Positions 9,920-20,554 of a stretch of 64,000 nt of DNA are shown piece by piece. The position numbers and the translations under genes are program-made. The stretch comes from Pseudomonadota bacterium (GTDB taxonomy: Bacteria > Pseudomonadota > Gammaproteobacteria > Pseudomonadales > Pseudohongiellaceae). How positions within the stretch are numbered: position 1 is the first letter of the stretch; the number at the start of each line of letters is the position of its first letter. The stretch covers positions 1 to 64,000 of the forward strand of contig JAQCBT010000001.1 in NCBI GenBank assembly GCA_027621405.1. Reading direction: 5' to 3'. Under the pieces are notes generated by a model. The model ran no database searches, was not told the DNA's origin, and was given only the letters and a program-made list of their open reading frames with translations.

Positions 9920-10663
9920 TCAGGAGCAGCCAGTTCGACTACTAGCGGCCATTCCTACCAGCCGCTGTATTTGGGCAATCGATTTCTGGCTGAGTTCGAT
10001 AATGGAGAGTCCGGAATTTGCCAGCGCAATGCGAATAATATAACTGCCTGCCCGATAGCCAATGGCATCTCGTCCATCAGGATGTTTCACCATCCAGTCG
10101 CCATAGCTGGCATCCAGGGGAAGCGAGTTGATTTCATGCCACCATTGGCAGGCATTCGCTGGCGGTGCGTTCCCTTCGAAGGCAGTATTCGTATGAATTT
10201 CAGAGAACACATTGGCGAGGCCTTCATTGATTGCGGCAGTGGGTATTCCTGGCCCGAACCTGTTTCCTTCTATTGACCAGCCATGAGCAAGATGGTGAAA
10301 CTCGTGGTACAAGGCCGGTGCGAGGCCGGTATCACTGGCTGCAGTAATCCCGCCTTCGAAGACGGTTGAGATGTAGATACTGATGCTGACGGGATCATCG
10401 GCGCGGCCTGTTACCCCGCCAACACTCGAGACATCCCGAAATAGGGGAGAAACACTAACCCGAATGCCGGTCGGCAGATTGGGGAGCAGGGTTCTTACTT
10501 CTGCCTCGAAATTCCTGATAATCGATTCGATGTGGGCTTTCTCATGCGGGCTGAACGAGTAATTGTCAGGATTGAAGACGATCTCCAGATCACCCTGTGC
10601 CAAGCCGAAAATGGGCATGAGTGCAAGGGTAGCTAGCAGGATAGTCTTGAGGTGGTGTTGCAC
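9920..10663 (-). CDS. Putative secreted zinc metalloprotease (DUF2268-like)
   Basis: A 247-residue protein with an N-terminal signal peptide ending near GLAQ. The zincin motif HEFHHLAHG lies near residue 130, and a downstream INEGLANVFSE supplies a likely third ligand or catalytic Glu. The later GYRAGSYIIRIAL segment resembles the helical part of DUF2268-type predicted Zn-dependent proteases. The gene stands alone, convergent with copB. The substrate is unknown. The assignment rests on the HExxH motif plus the spacing to NEG, not on overall similarity. Confidence 0.6.
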   Translation of the reverse strand: MQHHLKTILLATLALMPIFGLAQGDLEIVFNPDNYSFSPHEKAHIESIIRNFEAEVRTLLPNLPTGIRVSVSPLFRDVSSVGGVTGRADDPVSISIYISTVFEGGITAASDTGLAPALYHEFHHLAHGWSIEGNRFGPGIPTAAINEGLANVFSEIHTNTAFEGNAPPANACQWWHEINSLPLDASYGDWMVKHPDGRDAIGYRAGSYIIRIALANSGLSIIELSQKSIAQIQRLVGMAASSRTGCS

Positions 10664-10896
10664 AGCTTGCGCTCCCGGTTGAATTAGGGGTTTGTTGTCT
10701 CAGTAGTACTGGTTTGACGAGTGAAAGCCGAAAAGGTCACACTGAACGGAATCTGGAATAGGCGCTCCTTGCTGATATCACCCGCAGGTCTTGGGAGTTT
10801 GCGGAGCTTTTTATCAGAACATGTCCGGAATCCCCCGTGTTTTCGATGCGTGGCATCTGCTAAGGTTGGCACTATCCCGGGCGGAGAGGGTAAATC

Positions 10897-11484
10897 ATGA
10901 ATAAGCTGGTCAAGAGCCTATTGATACTGGGTGTCCTGCTGTTTGGCATTCTGTGTGTATTGCGCGTCACCGGACTAGACCCCGAATACATGGATTATAC
11001 GACTCCGGAATACACGGAGAGAGGTCGAATGACCCGACCTGGCTTGTGGCTCAGCGGAGAGGTTGTCCGTGAACCAATAGCTGACTGGGACTGGGTACAG
11101 GATGTGGCTCATCCCGAGCTCGGTAACACCATCATGCTGGAGACGCGTACCTGGTATGGTATTCCGCATTCGGTGACGATTCTTCCAACTCCCCGAGGCG
11201 ACAGGCTCTATATTGGCGGCAGCGCAAGAGACGAGCGGCTGGAAAGAGAGTTTCCCTACTACAAAACCTACTGGGCAAACATGGAACGCGATCCGAGGGT
11301 GCGCCTCAAGATCGATGGCAAGATCTACGAGATGACAGCGGTGCTGGTGAGCGATCCTGAGGAATTTCGCGAAGTCATCGGCAGAGATCCGGTTACGACC
11401 AGAATTAACGAAGATGGTACCGAACAGGTCGTTACAAAATGGTACTACTGGCGGGTGTTTCAGAGAAATCTCGCACAGTACTGA
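10897..11484 (+). CDS. Membrane-anchored hypothetical protein, possible FMN-binding split barrel
   Basis: 195 residues. An N-terminal membrane anchor or uncleaved signal (about 7-27) precedes a soluble domain. Features include HSVTILPTPRGDRLYIGG, YKTYWANMERDPRVRLKIDG and a closing WYYWRVFQRN. The phrase W..N...DPRVRLKIDG resembles the strand pattern of FMN-binding split-barrel (nitroreductase / pyridoxamine-oxidase-like) proteins, but I cannot confirm cofactor binding. The gene is single, divergent from the zinc protease, and followed by a truncated regulator gene. Function unknown. Confidence 0.6.
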   Translation: MNKLVKSLLILGVLLFGILCVLRVTGLDPEYMDYTTPEYTERGRMTRPGLWLSGEVVREPIADWDWVQDVAHPELGNTIMLETRTWYGIPHSVTILPTPRGDRLYIGGSARDERLEREFPYYKTYWANMERDPRVRLKIDGKIYEMTAVLVSDPEEFREVIGRDPVTTRINEDGTEQVVTKWYYWRVFQRNLAQY

Positions 11485-11662
11485 ATAAGTCAGCGCCCCG
11501 GGCGGAGTAAGGATTCAGGCGAATAGAAGACTATGTTGTGCCAGCCTTCAGTGTGCGTTTCGCCCGATGGTGCTGTCACCACGGACTGCTGTATATTTGT
11601 CCTGCTCAATGTACGCTGGCTTGCTCCCCAGTTAGCGCGATCGAACAACAAGGACCGATAGT

Positions 11663-11791
11663 GTGAATAGCAAGCAAGGTAATCGGCCCCAGCAGTCTGT
11701 CTATCAGGTCGGCAATGCCACGATCGATATCGCGTCGCGTCAGATTTTGTTCGATGGCACTCCGGCCGAAGTCCAACCCAGAATAAAATAG
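11663..11791 (+). pseudogene. 5' remnant of a CadC/ToxR-type winged-helix regulator
   Basis: A GTG start with AAGGA about 8 nt upstream opens a 42-codon frame. It reads VYQVGNATIDIASRQILFDG and then TPAEVQPRIK. This matches the first strands and helix entry of the Trans_reg_C winged-helix domain, where the consensus continues into FDLL. Here the frame stops in TAG supplied by the family A palindrome at 11783-11837. No continuation is found after the palindrome; the amidohydrolase gene begins 22 bp later. The rest of the regulator was probably lost by deletion linked to the repeat. Confidence 0.65.
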
Positions 11792-11837
11792 GGACAGATT
11801 TATTTATCTTCGATAAATAAATCTGTCCCTATTTTAT
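11783..11837. repeat. REP-like palindrome, family A copy 2
   Basis: Perfect 24-bp arms (11783-11806 and 11814-11837) around a 7-bp loop, with the same GGGACAGATTTATTT core as copy 1. The left arm provides the stop codon of the truncated regulator gene, and the right arm sits 22 bp before the amidohydrolase start. Confidence 0.85.
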
Positions 11838-11859
11838 CGGGCATTCTAAACTTGCCGTT

Positions 11860-13599
11860 ATGAACAATATGTCATTCAAGCCTTTATTGACAGTGGCGCT
11901 AATTCTGGCGAGTTGTAGTGATCCGGCATCAAGCCCACCGCTCACGCAAGCCCCGACCCTGGAGGCAGCAGAGACGGTATTCACCAACGGCCAGGTCTAC
12001 ACGGTGGATGCGGCAAGTTCCTGGGCAGAGGCCGTGGCAGTTCGCAACGGTGAAATCGTCTATGTTGGCGACGACCGCGGCGCTCAGGCCTATGTCGGAG
12101 CCAACAGCATTACGGTCGACCTCGGTGGTCGCATGATGATGCCAGCCTTCCAGGACAGTCACATACACCCGATCAGTTCCGGGGTGGAAGCCGCCCAGTG
12201 CGACCTGAACGGGCTCGATGACCTGGATGCCTATCGTCGCACCATCCTCGACTATGCCAGTGCCAACCCCGAACTGGACTGGATCACCGGGGGAGGTTGG
12301 TCAATGTCGGTGTTCGGTCCCGGTGGTGCTCCGAGCAAGGCCTTTATCGATGATCTGGTTCCGGACCGGCCGGTGTACCTGGTGTCCCAGGATGGTCATA
12401 CCGGTTGGGCTAATAGCCGCGCCCTGGAACTGGCTGGTATCGACCGCAACACAGCGGATCCAGTAGATGGCGTAATAGATCGCGATCCCCTGACTGGAGA
12501 TGTGCTGGGCAGCCTGCAAGAAGGTGCGATGAGTCTCGTCAGTCGTCTGGTGCCCCCGGTCTCCGTGGAAGACCGTATCCGCGGCCTGGAATATTCCCGC
12601 GACCTGCTGCATGGCTATGGCATCACCTCGTTCACCGACGCCAGTGTGCGTCGCGATGACTTGCTGGCGTACCGTGACCTGATAGAGCGCGATGAACTGA
12701 ATATGCGGGTAGTTGCCTCACTACGCTGGGATCGTAACCAGGGCCTGGAACAGGTGGATACCTTGCAGGCGCTACGCGCGGAATTCGAAGATGGCGGACT
12801 GCTGCGAGCTGGCACAGTGAAGATCATGCAGGACGGCGTCATGGAAAACTATACTGCCGCCATGCTGGAACCCTATTTTATTCCCAGCGGCAGTCGCGGT
12901 ATCAGCATGATCGAGCCAGCACTGTTAAACCAGATCGTGAGCGAACTGGACAGGGTGGGTTTCCAGGTGCATTTCCATGCCATCGGTGACCGCGCTATCC
13001 GCGAATCCCTGGATTCGATCGCCGCGGCACGAGCGAACAATGGCGCCAGTGGCTTACGCCACCACATCTCCCACCTGCAGATCATCCATCCCGATGACTT
13101 CTCGCGGTTTGCGGAGCTTGAGGTTATCGCCAACTTCCAGCCCGTGTGGGCCTACAACGATGCCTATGTCACCGAGTTGACCGTGCCATTCATCGGCGAA
13201 GATCGCGCCCAGTGGATGTATCCCATGAAATCCATTGAGGATGCCGGTGGCATGATCGCTTTTGGCAGTGACTGGTCGGTGACCACCGCCAATCCGTTTC
13301 CGCAGATTGAAACTGCGGTCACAAGGCTGCCACCCGGTGGGGATACTGTGCCCGTGATGCAGCCCGAGGAGCGCCTGTCCCTGGAATCTGCCCTGGTCGC
13401 GTTTACCCGCAATGCCGCCTATCTCAATGGGCAGGAAGATCGCACTGGCTCCATCGAAGTCGGCAAGCTCGCCGACCTGATTGTACTGGATCGCAATCTG
13501 TTCGAGATCGACCCTGCTGAGATTTCGGAAACCAGTGTGCTGCTCACGCTGTTTGCAGGCACGCCAGTCCACGGTAGCCTGGATGCATTGAAGGAATAA
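11860..13599 (+). CDS. Lipoprotein amidohydrolase (YtcJ-like, amidohydrolase 3 family)
   Basis: A 579-residue metal-dependent hydrolase. A lipoprotein signal (LTVALILASC, Cys about residue 20) suggests anchoring in the periplasmic face of a membrane. The TIM-barrel metal site begins with DSHIHP near residue 100. Later landmarks are HFHAIGDRA, the HHISHLQI strand, GSDWSVTTANPF and the C-terminal return to the beta-sandwich (GSIEVGKLADLIVLDRN). These are typical of the YtcJ/amidohydrolase 3 group, which acts on N-substituted formamides, imides or related C-N bonds. The true substrate is unknown. The 5' flank carries a REP-like palindrome, and the 3' flank a strong terminator shared with groEL. 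Confidence 0.9.
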   Translation: MNNMSFKPLLTVALILASCSDPASSPPLTQAPTLEAAETVFTNGQVYTVDAASSWAEAVAVRNGEIVYVGDDRGAQAYVGANSITVDLGGRMMMPAFQDSHIHPISSGVEAAQCDLNGLDDLDAYRRTILDYASANPELDWITGGGWSMSVFGPGGAPSKAFIDDLVPDRPVYLVSQDGHTGWANSRALELAGIDRNTADPVDGVIDRDPLTGDVLGSLQEGAMSLVSRLVPPVSVEDRIRGLEYSRDLLHGYGITSFTDASVRRDDLLAYRDLIERDELNMRVVASLRWDRNQGLEQVDTLQALRAEFEDGGLLRAGTVKIMQDGVMENYTAAMLEPYFIPSGSRGISMIEPALLNQIVSELDRVGFQVHFHAIGDRAIRESLDSIAAARANNGASGLRHHISHLQIIHPDDFSRFAELEVIANFQPVWAYNDAYVTELTVPFIGEDRAQWMYPMKSIEDAGGMIAFGSDWSVTTANPFPQIETAVTRLPPGGDTVPVMQPEERLSLESALVAFTRNAAYLNGQEDRTGSIEVGKLADLIVLDRNLFEIDPAEISETSVLLTLFAGTPVHGSLDALKE

Positions 13600-13600
13600 T

Positions 13601-13634
13601 AAAAAAAGCAGGGCTCGTCTCCGAGCCCTGCTTC
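13601..13634. terminator. Bidirectional rho-independent terminator
   Basis: An 11-bp perfect stem, AGCAGGGCTCG (13607-13617) and CGAGCCCTGCT (13622-13632), has a TCTC loop. An A-tract precedes it on the plus strand (a U-tract for groEL transcripts), with a short T-rich tail on the other side. It sits between the convergent amidohydrolase and groEL genes. Confidence 0.85.
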
Positions 13635-13653
13635 TTCACGTCATAGTCAAGAC

Positions 13654-15590
<1,937 letters not shown>

Positions 15591-16028
15591 TTAAGAAACC
15601 TCCTTCAATAAAGAAAATCTCAAATACAGTTTAAGGAATCAGTTGGGAGAGGAGGCCGCAAGCTGACGGCTTGCCTGAAGTACCTTTGCAGGTCCTGATC
15701 CGGCCTGAGTCAGCACCGGCTGGGGTGCCTCCTCCCCGTAAGAGCGCAAATAGGGCCGACGTAAAAAGTTTTCAAGGGCAAGCTGGCAAAAATTTCCCAT
15801 CAATATGTTCATATCTAAACCATTGAATATATTAGATATTATCAAAAACTGAGTGAATCTCTTCGCAATCGGTAGATAGGTCCCAGGACAGTAATTGCAG
15901 CTTCTCGGCTTTGCGGTCAAGGCAAAGGAATTTAGTCCGGGGCGGCCTGCGAATCAGGAATCAACAATTGCCAGAAATCCGCAACCTGGCCTATAGTTTT
16001 CCCGTGATGGCTGTTGATGGAGAGTTAG
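15591..16028. other. Intergenic region between groES and a divergent gene
   Basis: About 440 bp. It holds the sigma-32-like promoter and the groESL leader, plus an AT-rich stretch around 15800-15850 that may contain the promoter of the divergent gene at 16029. A 93-codon minus-strand frame here has no family resemblance, overlaps the promoter, and is treated as chance. Confidence 0.5.
15748..15776 (-). promoter_or_regulatory. Candidate sigma-32 promoter of groESL
   Basis: On the minus strand a -35 element CTTGAA (15771-15776) is followed after 15 bp by CCCTATTT (15748-15755). This fits the sigma-32 consensus CTTGAA / CCCCATnT with correct spacing. It lies about 160 bp upstream of groES, leaving a long 5' leader. 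I see no CIRCE element. Confidence 0.7.
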
Positions 16029-16631
16029 ATGGACTTTGAGACAGAGCAATTTCCAATCACGGAAACATCCCTGGGCAACTATTTTCGATTGCGCATTACA
16101 CGCTACGCTCAACGACTCAGGCCTCCTCCCCATGAAGACACCTGCTGGTACCTTGGCCAGCTACTGCAGCGATTCGGTCGCAGTAAAGATTTTTTTTCCT
16201 ACCAGGATGGGCAGTTCGACGTGCGACCCCTGGCACTACTCTATAGTGACGCTATGGAGGCCAGCAACGAAAGGCACCGTTGCCTGATTCTGCAACAACT
16301 TGGTGATATGGCGCTCTTCCTGGGCGCGTTGTTTCCAGAAAAATGGGCCAGGCGTGGAATCGGCCAGGATTATTTTGTTGGTATGGGTGGTGGTGCCTAT
16401 GATTATCTAGCCTCCAATGCCAGAAGCAATCGGCACATCTATAACGAATTGGCCAATACTTTTACGAGGATGCTGGACATGGTGGCTGATGCTTGCTCGC
16501 GAGAACGATCAATGAATATGGAAGAAGTCATAAGTCTCTACCGCCGATGGCAATACTCCCGCGATCCGGTAGTGGCTAATCAACTGCGAGCGCTGGGCAT
16601 ACAGCTCGATGGCAGCGAACGCTTGCAATGA
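16029..16631 (+). CDS. Conserved-looking hypothetical protein
   Basis: A 200-residue soluble, mostly helical protein without a signal peptide or membrane segment. Features include ETSLGNYFRLRITRYAQRL, a Cys-containing EDTCWYLGQLLQRFGRS, LQQLGDMALFLGALFPEKW and a C-terminal ISLYRRWQYSRDPVVANQL. GGAGAG lies 6 nt before the ATG, which supports a real gene. I cannot assign it to a named family. It is divergent from groESL and convergent with the DUF547 gene. Confidence 0.7.
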   Translation: MDFETEQFPITETSLGNYFRLRITRYAQRLRPPPHEDTCWYLGQLLQRFGRSKDFFSYQDGQFDVRPLALLYSDAMEASNERHRCLILQQLGDMALFLGALFPEKWARRGIGQDYFVGMGGGAYDYLASNARSNRHIYNELANTFTRMLDMVADACSRERSMNMEEVISLYRRWQYSRDPVVANQLRALGIQLDGSERLQ

Positions 16632-16708
16632 GTACCGGACCTCACAGAATCAATCCGCTACGGATAGGCTACTAAAGTCACATTCCTTGCCAATCGGAAT
16701 ACATCTGG

Positions 16709-17515
16709 TTAGCGCGATCGATTCAGGCTCCAGTCATAGGCTGTGAATCGTATTCTGATTTTACTGTTTGCAAGCAGTGCCGCCTGTTCTGCGCTCAGGC
16801 CAAGTTCTTCACTGTAATCCGCAAGAAATTTCTCAAGGCTGCTGCTACCTCTCCAGTCACTGGAAAAATCATCGCCATACCAGTCGAAGATCTTTGAAAT
16901 CCACAGGGTGTTCCCGGCCAGGAAATTAATATCACGATTGGACAAGAACCGGCGAGTATTGGCATCGAGTTGTGCATCCAGGCTGTCGCCCCGATAGGCC
17001 TCCGCGCGTAGTGGCGGACAACTGATCGCGGCGCAATTCACGGCGAAATGTATTCTGGGTTCTTCAAATTGTGGCCAGCGTCGAATCATGTCGTGCTCGA
17101 TATCATCGAGTGATACCTGTTCAGCAAACAGCGATATGAAACTGCGCCGAAAGGGTGAGCTAAACAGGAAACCGATGTCCCGGATTGAGTCTAGTTCCGG
17201 GTACTGTGTGAGTACCAGTTGCACAGTCGCAGCGTTATAGGTATTTATGAGAAAGGCGAGTTGCTCGCCAGCGTCCCATTCTTCAAATTCCTTGCGAGAG
17301 ACCGATGCGATGCTGCCAAGGTACTCCTGCAATTTTCCGCTGTCGAACCTCATGCCCGCGTAATCGACCCGCGTCGTGATCCCGCCGTTGGCTGTCACGA
17401 CATGTCGCTTCAACAATTCATCCCACAGTCTATGATCGAATTCTGCTAGTGCATAATTGAATGGCAAGATCGCAAAAAACAGGACCAGTTTGAATACAAT
17501 GCTTCTGGATGTCAT
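16709..17515 (-). CDS. DUF547 domain protein, secreted
   Basis: About 268 residues from the ATG at 17515, with a signal peptide ending near NYALA. DUF547 hallmarks are LAFLINTYNAATV, then HFAVNCAAISCPPLRAEAY with a conserved Cys pair, and the KIFDWYGDDF segment. The family is widespread in proteobacteria and of unknown biochemical function; a cysteine-dependent activity has been suggested from the conserved Cys. It is a single gene, with no obvious operon partner. An upstream TTG at 17524 is possible but the ATG is preferred. Confidence 0.85.
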   Translation of the reverse strand: MTSRSIVFKLVLFFAILPFNYALAEFDHRLWDELLKRHVVTANGGITTRVDYAGMRFDSGKLQEYLGSIASVSRKEFEEWDAGEQLAFLINTYNAATVQLVLTQYPELDSIRDIGFLFSSPFRRSFISLFAEQVSLDDIEHDMIRRWPQFEEPRIHFAVNCAAISCPPLRAEAYRGDSLDAQLDANTRRFLSNRDINFLAGNTLWISKIFDWYGDDFSSDWRGSSSLEKFLADYSEELGLSAEQAALLANSKIRIRFTAYDWSLNRSR

Positions 17516-17841
17516 GGTATACAACGCGCTGTGAATAGGATATTTCCAATAGACCCGGAACAGGGAAAGTATATTCCTCAGTTTGTGCTTATTGAATTAA
17601 AGGATAAAGAGTCGAACCAATTATCATCGATAGGGTGCAATGCAGCCAGATTATTGGGCCTGAGAGCACTCTCCTAATCTGTCAGGTACTGCCCCGGCCT
17701 TCACAAAGTGCCCCGGTGCGGCGATAATCAAACTGTGCAGTGTATTTGCCAGAATTTTGATATAGCCACAGTTGTAGTTGCCCGATCGCAATCACTCGTA
17801 ACCAGGCGAATCCTCCGGATCGCGAGAACAGGAAGCCAAAA
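17516..17841. other. Divergent promoter region, no gene seen
   Basis: About 325 bp between the DUF547 gene and dsbB, which are transcribed away from each other. No coding frame, tRNA or strong hairpin is evident. Both promoters presumably lie here. Confidence 0.4.
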
Positions 17842-18363
17842 GTGTTGAATAGAATCTATGGAATTTGTGGCAATCGCCTATACTGGATCGCCGGAGCAGC
17901 CTATCTTCTGCTGATGGAGGCAATCGCGCTCTACTGGCAGTACGCACTGGAGTATTACCCCTGTGCCCTGTGCGTCCAGATCAGGGCCTGGGTCTATGGG
18001 GCGATGTTCTCGGCCATATTTGGGGCCTTCGTCAGCGACAAGTTCTGGTTACGCTGGTCTGCACTTACACTCACGCTCTTCTTCATGGGAGGAGCGCTCT
18101 ACACTAGCTGGTACTCCTATGGTGTCGAAATGGGCACGGTCATCTCCAGCTGCTCCATGGGTGCGGGGTTTCCCGAGTTCATGATGCTGGATGAGTGGAT
18201 ACCCGTCCTGTTCAGAGCGGATGGATTCTGTGGCCAGTCACCTCAGATGTGGTTTGGCCTCAGCATGAACCAGACCTTGCTGGTAACCCTAGGTGTGCCC
18301 ACATTCATTCTGGCAGCACAGTGGGTATTGCACCTTCCCCGTATGGCGGCTTCTGCCAACTAA
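17842..18363 (+). CDS. dsbB: Disulfide bond formation protein DsbB family
   Basis: A 173-residue four-helix inner-membrane protein. The first periplasmic loop has YYPCALCVQIR, giving the catalytic CxxC. The second periplasmic loop carries a further Cys pair, one in ISSCSMG and one in GFCGQS. These are the four redox cysteines by which DsbB passes electrons from DsbA to quinone. The start is a GTG with AGGA about 10 nt upstream; no in-frame ATG lies nearby. No dsbA is adjacent. A DsbI-type paralogue cannot be excluded. Confidence 0.85.
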   Translation: MLNRIYGICGNRLYWIAGAAYLLLMEAIALYWQYALEYYPCALCVQIRAWVYGAMFSAIFGAFVSDKFWLRWSALTLTLFFMGGALYTSWYSYGVEMGTVISSCSMGAGFPEFMMLDEWIPVLFRADGFCGQSPQMWFGLSMNQTLLVTLGVPTFILAAQWVLHLPRMAASAN

Positions 18364-18426
18364 GTAGTCGCTTGATTTCAAGCCCGCTATTGTCCAGTTG
18401 CTGGCCGAACTCAATCGAGACGAAGG

Positions 18427-19473
18427 ATGACGGACCATAGCGCACTCTCTGACCTGGGATGGCATGCCTGCTTTCAGCATCAGCTCACTCTGGATGAGTG
18501 GGATCAGGTCGTGCCGGCCAGGGTGATCGAACAGCATAGATCAGAGGTCGTGCTGGCAACCGGTGAGGATGTCTTGACCGTTTCACTACTGGCAACGACA
18601 CCGGAGTTGGTCGTGGGTGACTGGCTGTTACTGGATTCGGATCACAGGGTCCTGCGCCGATTGGACCGCAAGACGTATTTTGCCAGGAAGGCTGCAGGCA
18701 GCGAACTCAGGAAACAGATCATCTCGGCTAATGTGGATGTGGCCTTCATCGTCTCGTCAATGAACGACGACTTCAATCTCAATCGCATCGAGCGTTACCT
18801 CTCGCTGGTAAACGAGGCTGGTGCCGACCCTGTGGTCGTATTGAGCAAGAGTGATCAGGTGCAGTCGCCTGAACAGTTCGTGGAACTGGTTCATGCAATC
18901 GACCCCTATCTCGCTGTGGAAATGGTGAATTGTCTCGATGCCGAGAGCGTCGCCAGGCTAATGCCCTGGATCAAACGGGGCACCACCGTTGCAGTTCTGG
19001 GATCTTCCGGTGTGGGCAAGTCAACGCTCATCAATACCCTCTTGGGAGAACAGCGGCAAAGCACGGGCGAGATACGGGAGGACGATGCCAAGGGGCGCCA
19101 TACCACGACGAGTCGTTCCCTGATCTCTATGGACAGCGGTGGCCTGCTCCTGGATACGCCCGGCATGCGGGAGATTCAGCTGGCCGATGCAAGGGAGGGG
19201 ATCGCCGCCACTTTTTCCGATATCGAAGAGCTCGCCAGTCAGTGCAAGTTTGGCGACTGCCAGCACCAGACGGAACCGGGATGCGCTGTACAAGAGGCTA
19301 TTGCAGCAGACTCGCTGGATCAGCGTCGCCTGGACAACTATCTGAAGCTATTGCGTGAAGAGTCCCGCAACACCGCGTCCTTGGCAGAGCAACGCAAGGC
19401 ATCCAAAGCCCAGGGGAAGTTTTACAAGCAGGTCATGTCTGACACGAAAAAGATTCGGGGCAGACAAGACTGA
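18427..19473 (+). CDS. rsgA: Ribosome small-subunit GTPase RsgA
   Basis: A 348-residue circularly permuted GTPase. An N-terminal OB-fold (about 30-95) precedes the G4 motif (VVLSKSDQV), the G1/P-loop (LGSSGVGKSTLIN), the switch segment and the G3 motif (LLDTPGMRE), in that permuted order. A C-terminal zinc finger follows (CKFGDCQHQTEPGCAV). RsgA checks the decoding centre during late 30S maturation. GAAGG lies directly before the ATG. It is downstream of dsbB but separated by 63 bp, so cotranscription is possible. Confidence 0.95.
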   Translation: MTDHSALSDLGWHACFQHQLTLDEWDQVVPARVIEQHRSEVVLATGEDVLTVSLLATTPELVVGDWLLLDSDHRVLRRLDRKTYFARKAAGSELRKQIISANVDVAFIVSSMNDDFNLNRIERYLSLVNEAGADPVVVLSKSDQVQSPEQFVELVHAIDPYLAVEMVNCLDAESVARLMPWIKRGTTVAVLGSSGVGKSTLINTLLGEQRQSTGEIREDDAKGRHTTTSRSLISMDSGGLLLDTPGMREIQLADAREGIAATFSDIEELASQCKFGDCQHQTEPGCAVQEAIAADSLDQRRLDNYLKLLREESRNTASLAEQRKASKAQGKFYKQVMSDTKKIRGRQD

Positions 19474-19560
19474 AACCGGCCAGATTCTGAGCTATGAAGC
19501 GGCGCTGAAGCCTTGATCGAGGCCGATTCTCCCAAGCGCTTTGCCGACTCCATACTGTGA

Positions 19561-20310
19561 CTAGCCTTGGATGCTCTCTGTCATTTCCGCACAGTACTCA
19601 TTGAACTTCGTCGGTAGGTCCGTTGGACACACGCCGCAAAGCTGATTGCCCGGTACGGCATGGTCGATAAACTTAGGGTAGGCCAGATTGAGGTTTGCCA
19701 TGATTTGCCGGAATTCCTCGATTGTCGTGGTGCCACCCAGTCGCGGATTACGCTGTTTTTCCTGGGCGATCGAAGAGACGTGGCGATTTTGATAGTCGTG
19801 TCCCGGATAGACAAGGGTATCGTCTGGCAGGCTGAATAATTTCTCGCGCACAGTCTTGTAGAGCGTATCTGAATCGCCATTCTGAAAATCGGTTCGACCG
19901 CATCCTTCAATCAACAATGCATCTCCGGTGAATATCCTGTCGCCGACGCGATAGGCGTAGTGATCGTCTGTGTGCCCGGGCGTGTAGAGTGGATCGATGG
20001 TGACACCACCCACATTGAGAGGCCTGCCTTCTTCTGCACGCAGATCAGGGCAATCACACTGCGACGCGACTGGAAAGATAATCTGGCTACCCGTAAGTTC
20101 TTTAAAGCGCTTGGCGGACGTTATGTGATCCGCATGAATATGGGTGTCGATGGTGTACAGTAACTTCAAGCCAAGGGACCTGATAATAGCGAGATCACGC
20201 TCCACGCTCGGGTAGACGGGATCTATAAGGGCCGCCTGGCCGGTTTCCTCGCAGGCGATGAGATAGGTATAGGTGCTGCTGAGCTCTTCATATAGCTGAC
20301 GGAAAATCAT
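19561..20310 (-). CDS. ETHE1-like persulfide dioxygenase (MBL fold)
   Basis: A 249-residue metallo-beta-lactamase fold protein. The metal motif THIHADH is near residue 57, with later ligands in YTPGHTDDHY and FTGDALL. The segment IEGCGRTDFQNGD and the PGHDY motif are characteristic of the ETHE1 / glyoxalase-II-like sulfur dioxygenases, which oxidise glutathione persulfide to sulfite. It has no fused rhodanese domain. GGAGG lies 6 nt upstream of the start. It is a single gene. A glyoxalase II role is less likely given the CGRTDFQ signature. Confidence 0.88.
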   Translation of the reverse strand: MIFRQLYEELSSTYTYLIACEETGQAALIDPVYPSVERDLAIIRSLGLKLLYTIDTHIHADHITSAKRFKELTGSQIIFPVASQCDCPDLRAEEGRPLNVGGVTIDPLYTPGHTDDHYAYRVGDRIFTGDALLIEGCGRTDFQNGDSDTLYKTVREKLFSLPDDTLVYPGHDYQNRHVSSIAQEKQRNPRLGGTTTIEEFRQIMANLNLAYPKFIDHAVPGNQLCGVCPTDLPTKFNEYCAEMTESIQG

Positions 20311-20554
20311 TATCGTCCTCCGCTTGATGAAAGTTGATTTAACGATTTTCAGGATAGGGGATCAGGAAAACCAGTGCTAATGGGAATTATTGATTCGGGC
20401 GATCGATAAATTCGATTTGCTGACTGAGCAGTGTAGAAAAGCCCCGCATTGCTATATACAACTGATAGACAAGCTTATTCATCCGTAGTGACACTAAAGT
20501 TGACGCAGATCATTAATGACTCAAATTCACTGGGGTTGGTTTGATGCAGCTTAT

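Noticed and set aside
10684-10872. A 62-codon minus frame between the zinc protease and the next gene
   Set aside because: It occupies the divergent promoter region and has no family resemblance.
15639-15920. A 93-codon minus frame upstream of groES
   Set aside because: It overlaps the heat-shock promoter and leader; composition is not gene-like.
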